From an uncultured Eubacteriales bacterium (lineage in GTDB: Bacteria > Bacillota > Clostridia > Oscillospirales > Oscillospiraceae): a DNA stretch of 7,727 nt. A program made the position numbers and the translations under genes. Numbering within the stretch: the first letter of the stretch is position 1; every line of letters begins with the position of its first letter. Below, one piece after another: positions 4,624-7,727 of the stretch. Where the stretch lies: positions 1-7,727 of the forward strand of contig USDP01000071.1 in assembly GCA_900553545.1 (NCBI GenBank), written 5' to 3'. The notes beneath the pieces are model-generated. The model saw only the letters and a program-made list of their open reading frames with translations, searched no databases and was not told where the DNA came from.

Positions 4624-6658
4624 CGCGGCCTCCGCTGACGATCGCGTAATACGCGCCCGCCGTCTGCCGGTAGACCACGGCATAGAGCGCGGCGAAGACC
4701 GCGAAGCTGATGGCCGTCACGGCGGCGAACAGCCCGACGTTGTAGAGCGCGAAGAGCATCAGCAGCCGCCGGATCATCGGGAACGCGAACGCGAGATGCA
4801 GTCCCGCAAACAGCAGCGGCAGATAGAAGACCGTCAGCAGCTGCGAATTGATGCTTCTGCGGATCTCGCGCCGCGTCATGCCGACGTTCTGCATGATGGC
4901 AAAGCGTGCCTGATCCTCATAGCCCTCGGTGAGCTGCTTGTAGTAGATGATGAGCACAGCGGCGAGGATGAACACGATGCTGAGCAGGATGCCGAGCGCG
5001 AACATGCCGGCGTAGTTGCCGTAGAAGTCGGCGCGGTTCGTCTCGCGGAGCGCGAGGCTGTACCAGTCATAGCCCTGCCCTTCGCCAAGATCGAGCGCGT
5101 TGATATGCTCTGAGACGGCCTCGCTCACGGCGCGCTGCCCGGCCGCGTCGAGGCCGGTGTCAAAGCCGTAGACCCAGCGGAAGGAGTTGCTGTCCTTGAT
5201 GGCCTGGATCGATGCCGGGAACACATCCAGGATCGCCTGCATATCCGGAACGATGACCACGACCCGCGCGATATTGCTGTTCTGCGCCAGCCCGAGCTGA
5301 TCGGAGCCCTTACGGCTCTCCGCGACGCGGAGCGTCCCGCCGCGGCGGATCCTCAGCTCCAGCGGCGCGTCGTCGCAGCCATACGTGCGGAGCGCGACTT
5401 CGCCCTCCGGGATGTCGAGCTGTTCGCCGGTCTGGGCCTCATAGTCCGCCTGCGGCACGAAGAAATAGTCGCGCAGATTTGCATAGGTGATATTAGAACT
5501 CTGGTATTCCCGCCAGTCCATCTCGATACCGTCTTCCATCGGATAGCCCGTGGTGTTGATGTAGCGGTAGTCCATCACGTCTTGCATCTCGCCGCCGCAG
5601 TCCTCCACGGCCTGCTGCGCGGCCGTCCGGAAGAGATCGAGGTTGCGATCCTCCATCTGCGAGAGGGAGGACAGTCGGAGCTGGACGTTCACTTCGCGCG
5701 GATACTGCGTGCGGAGCGAATCCTCCTTGCCAAAATAGAGGCTCGCCGTCGACGAGATCATGACGAGCACCATCGTTGCCAGAATGCAGATGGACGCCAG
5801 CCCCGCGCCATTGCGCTTCATGCGATAGGCCATCGAGGAGACGGAGACGAAATGGTTCGCGCGGTAATAATACCGTTTGTTCTTCTGCAAGACCCGGCAG
5901 AGCAGCACCGACGTCGTAATCATCAGCAGGTACGTCGCGAAAATGACCAAAACCACCGCCACAAAGAACCATGTGATCGCGTCCAGCGGGTTTTTGATCG
6001 ATACGGCCAGATAATACGCCGCGCCGAGCAGGATGAGGCCCAGCAGGCTGAGAAACCAGTTGGCCCGCGGCGGCTTCTCACCCGCGGCCTCGCTGCGCAG
6101 GAGGGCCACGGCGGTGCTTCGTCCCACACGCACCACCGACACGAGCCAGAGCAGCGCGTAGATCACCGCGAAGCCGCCCGCCGTGCCGAGCAGGGCAGCC
6201 AGGTCGAACGGGAAGGCCAGCGTCGCCGTGCCGTCCATCATCTTCACGATGGCAAGCTCGATAAGCTTGGAGAGCAGCACGCCGAAGAACAGCCCGCCCG
6301 CGATGGAGATCGCCGCGGTGAGCAGCGTCTCCCACGTGAGGATGCGCGCAAGGTTGCGCTTGCTCATGCCGAGGACGTTGTAGAGGCCGAATTCGCGCCT
6401 GCGCCGCCGGATGAGGAAGGAGTTTGTGTAAAACAGGAAAATCACCGAAAAGATCAGCAGCACGACGTTGCCGAGCGCCATGATCATGCAGAGGTTGTCG
6501 CCGCCGGGGAGCGTCCTGAGCGCATCCGACCGCGAGAGGGCCGAGAGAATGTAGCAGATCGCTGCCATCAGCACGCCCATCGCGAGATACGGCCCGTACA
6601 TGCGGCGGTTCTTCCGCATTCCGTCGATGGCGAGGCGGGGATAGAGGGATCGTTTCAT
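4616..6658 (-). CDS. BceB-type FtsX-domain ABC permease
   Basis: The 680-residue permease has ten predicted helices (about 22-41, 56-79, 109-131, 153-177, 201-221, 229-253, 285-309, 549-573, 607-628, 632-662) and a large outside domain of about 240 residues (310-548) between helices 7 and 8. That arrangement is the hallmark of BceB-type permeases, which protect against or sense bacitracin-, nisin- or lipid II-binding peptides. Length is close to the family norm. Two matching cytoplasmic FtsX couplers are visible: RRREFGLYNVLGMSKRNLARI (near 87-106) and ARFAIMQNVGMTRREIRRSI (584-603). The start overlaps the ATPase stop as ATGA, with AGGAGG nine bases upstream. The variable outside domain normally sets substrate choice, so the peptide recognised cannot be read. 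A general FtsX exporter is the alternative. Confidence 0.9.
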   Translation of the reverse strand: MKRSLYPRLAIDGMRKNRRMYGPYLAMGVLMAAICYILSALSRSDALRTLPGGDNLCMIMALGNVVLLIFSVIFLFYTNSFLIRRRRREFGLYNVLGMSKRNLARILTWETLLTAAISIAGGLFFGVLLSKLIELAIVKMMDGTATLAFPFDLAALLGTAGGFAVIYALLWLVSVVRVGRSTAVALLRSEAAGEKPPRANWFLSLLGLILLGAAYYLAVSIKNPLDAITWFFVAVVLVIFATYLLMITTSVLLCRVLQKNKRYYYRANHFVSVSSMAYRMKRNGAGLASICILATMVLVMISSTASLYFGKEDSLRTQYPREVNVQLRLSSLSQMEDRNLDLFRTAAQQAVEDCGGEMQDVMDYRYINTTGYPMEDGIEMDWREYQSSNITYANLRDYFFVPQADYEAQTGEQLDIPEGEVALRTYGCDDAPLELRIRRGGTLRVAESRKGSDQLGLAQNSNIARVVVIVPDMQAILDVFPASIQAIKDSNSFRWVYGFDTGLDAAGQRAVSEAVSEHINALDLGEGQGYDWYSLALRETNRADFYGNYAGMFALGILLSIVFILAAVLIIYYKQLTEGYEDQARFAIMQNVGMTRREIRRSINSQLLTVFYLPLLFAGLHLAFAFPMIRRLLMLFALYNVGLFAAVTAISFAVFAALYAVVYRQTAGAYYAIVSGGRDE

Positions 6659-7419
6659 TTCCGGTCGCCTCCTGTGGCCAGCACGGTCAGCGTCCCGGCG
6701 ATCTTCTCATAGAATGCCGCGTCACTGTCCTCGCCGCGGTAGAGCTGGTGATAGACCTCGCCGTCGCGGATAAACAGCACGCGGCCCGCCGTGCTCGCGG
6801 CCTTGACTGAGTGCGTCACCATCAGGATGGTCTGCCCGCGGCGGTTGACGTCCGCGAACAGGCGCAGCAGCTCGTCCGTCGCCCGGCTGTCTAGTGCGCC
6901 GGTCGGCTCGTCGGCGAGGATGAGGCGCGGGTTCGTGATGAGCGCGCGGGCCACAGCGGCGCGCTGCTTCTGCCCGCCGGAGACCTCGTAGGGATATTTT
7001 TTCAGCAGCTCCGAAATGCCAAGCTCCAGCGCCAGCGGCAGCAGCCGTTCGCGCATGTCCTCATAGCGTTTGCCCGCGAGGACGAGCGGGAGATAGATGT
7101 TGTCCTCGATCGTAAACGTGTCCAGCAGGTTGAACTCCTGAAACACGAAGCCGAGCTGCTCGCGCCGGAACGCGGCGGCCTCCTGCTCGCGCACGGCGGA
7201 AAGATCTTTGCCGTCGAGCAGGACAGAGCCGTCCGTCGGCCGGTCGAGCGCGGCGAGAATGTTCAGAAGCGTCGTCTTGCCGGAGCCGGATTCGCCCATA
7301 ATGGCGACATATTCGCCCTCCTCCACGGAGAAATTCACATTGCGCAGCGCCTCGACCTGGCTGCCGCCAAAGCGGGTGGTGTAGACCTTACGCAGCCCGC
7401 TGACCTCCAAAATCGACAT
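6655..7419 (-). CDS. BceA-type ABC transporter ATPase
   Basis: The 254-residue cytoplasmic ATPase powers the permease encoded next to it. Walker A is GESGSGKT (42-49), the Q-loop glutamine is Q94 in FVFQEFNLLD, the signature is VSGGQKQR (146-153), Walker B is LILADEP (166-172) with catalytic E171, and the switch histidine is H203 in VTHS. FQEFNLLDTFTIEDNIYLPL is typical of the MacB/LolD/BceA group rather than importers. The ATG at 7419 is chosen because a perfect AAGGAGG (7434-7428) lies eight bases upstream; an in-frame ATG at 7449 would bypass it and sits next to the -10 box. First gene of a three-gene operon, overlapping the permease start by four bases. Confidence 0.93.
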   Translation of the reverse strand: MSILEVSGLRKVYTTRFGGSQVEALRNVNFSVEEGEYVAIMGESGSGKTTLLNILAALDRPTDGSVLLDGKDLSAVREQEAAAFRREQLGFVFQEFNLLDTFTIEDNIYLPLVLAGKRYEDMRERLLPLALELGISELLKKYPYEVSGGQKQRAAVARALITNPRLILADEPTGALDSRATDELLRLFADVNRRGQTILMVTHSVKAASTAGRVLFIRDGEVYHQLYRGEDSDAAFYEKIAGTLTVLATGGDRK

Positions 7420-7450
7420 GTTATATGCCTCCTTGCTTGTTTCTGGCACC

Positions 7451-7459
7451 AGTATACCA
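7451..7459 (-). promoter_or_regulatory. Extended -10 promoter of the Bce-type operon
   Basis: On the minus strand TGG-TATACT (7459-7451) gives an extended -10 with a 5/6 hexamer. No -35 match occurs 16-18 bases upstream, as expected of a promoter that needs an activator. Transcription would start near 7444, leaving a leader of about 25 bases. Confidence 0.6.
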
Positions 7460-7489
7460 GACTGCGACCGGCCGGGCCATCGAATCTCC

Positions 7490-7524
7490 TTACATTTCCG
7501 GCGCGATATCTTACAGTTTTGTCA
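7490..7524 (-). promoter_or_regulatory. Putative BceR-type operator with extra half-site
   Basis: On the minus strand TGACA-AAAC-TGTAA (7524-7511) is an inverted repeat matching, as I recall it, the TnACA-N4-TGTAA operator of BceR-like response regulators. A further TGTAA half-site lies at 7494-7490, exactly 21 bases (two helical turns) away on the same face. The main site is centred about 74 bases before the predicted start point, a plausible activator position. The regulator itself is not in the window. Confidence 0.55.
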
Positions 7525-7572
7525 CATTTTTGCCGCTGCGGCGGGGAAAGAGACTTCTGGAAGATCTACGGG

Positions 7573-7605
7573 ATTGCCACGCCAGTGTGCGCACTGGCTC
7601 GCAAT
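7573..7605. repeat. Dispersed palindromic repeat (ATTGCCAC...GCAAT type)
   Basis: Inner arms GCCAGTG/CACTGGC (7581-7587, 7592-7598) and outer arms ATTGC/GCAAT (7573-7577, 7601-7605) form an interrupted hairpin. Sequences of the form GGATTGCCAC...CTCGCAATGAC recur many times in gut Clostridia genomes, to my knowledge; only one copy lies here. It carries no gene. Confidence 0.6.
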
Positions 7606-7631
7606 GACGCGTCTGTTTGGGCTTGGCCGCC

Positions 7632-7727
7632 TGACAATCCCTCCGTCGGCTTCGCCGACACCTCCCTTTACACAAGGGAGGCTTTCCGCTGCGGCGGGGG
7701 TGAGGGCCGATGAGTACCCGCAAGGGG
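7632..7727. repeat. Mosaic hairpin repeat reaching the right edge
   Basis: Two hairpins in succession, GTCGGC/GCCGAC with loop TTC (7645-7659) and CCTCCCTT/AAGGGAGG with loop TACAC (7661-7681), precede a 29-base module (7686-7714) that matches 4389-4417 with one mismatch. The element runs off the window, so its far end is unseen. No coding sequence is supported in 7460-7727. Confidence 0.65.

Noticed and set aside
4681..4683. Longer start for the small membrane protein
   Set aside because: The added 20 residues are Arg-rich and overlap the permease in another frame; GGAGG points to the ATG at 4623.
5582..6712. A 376-codon open frame on the plus strand
   Set aside because: It is antisense to the FtsX-type permease, with an Arg/His/Glu-rich composition and no motifs or ribosome site.
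7447..7449. Upstream ATG start for the ATPase gene
   Set aside because: It lies next to the -10 box and upstream of the AAGGAGG site that serves the ATG at 7419.
7553..7727. A gene at the right edge
   Set aside because: Open frames there are short and built from palindromic repeats; none has a ribosome site or recognisable product.

Overview
The window looks like chromosomal DNA of a GC-rich gut Clostridia (Oscillospiraceae/Ruminococcaceae-like). This is inferred from AAGGAGG-type ribosome sites, sigma-A promoters, a Bce-type ABC module, Firmicutes-type protein families, and structured dispersed repeats of a kind I associate with that group. No rRNA, tRNA or other taxonomic marker is present, so the assignment is moderate.

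Layout, left to right. Positions 1-156 hold two perfect stem-loops and the terminator of the next gene. A membrane-anchored XRE-type regulator lies on the minus strand (157-744). The 361-base gap that follows (745-1105) contains a promoter-like site, a series of hairpins and two tandem intrinsic terminators, all on the plus strand. This reads as an unannotated small RNA of about 120 nt (888-1008). Next come a cysteine-rich DUF2284 protein with its own strong promoter (plus, 1115-1648) and an RluA-family pseudouridine synthase (minus, 1625-2350), which overlap tail to tail by 24 bases. Divergent promoters at 2371-2440 drive the synthase leftward and a half-size ABC exporter (2481-4229) rightward. 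After the exporter lies a 181-bp hairpin-rich element (4253-4433) with 9-bp terminal inverted repeats.

The right half is a minus-strand operon: ATPase (6655-7419), ten-helix FtsX-type permease (4616-6658) and a 64-residue single-helix membrane protein (4429-4623). The genes are joined by a 4-base ATGA overlap and then an 8-base overlap, each with its own Shine-Dalgarno site. The first two are a BceAB-type module, a class that usually handles cell-wall-active peptide antibiotics. Upstream is an extended -10 promoter and an inverted repeat resembling BceR-type operators, but no response regulator or kinase lies in the window. The third gene's stop codon falls inside the terminal repeat of the 181-bp element. 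From 7571 to the right edge is another mosaic of dispersed repeats that shares a 29-base module with that element.

The items most worth following are the coupled small membrane protein, the candidate small RNA, and the element that supplies a gene's stop codon.
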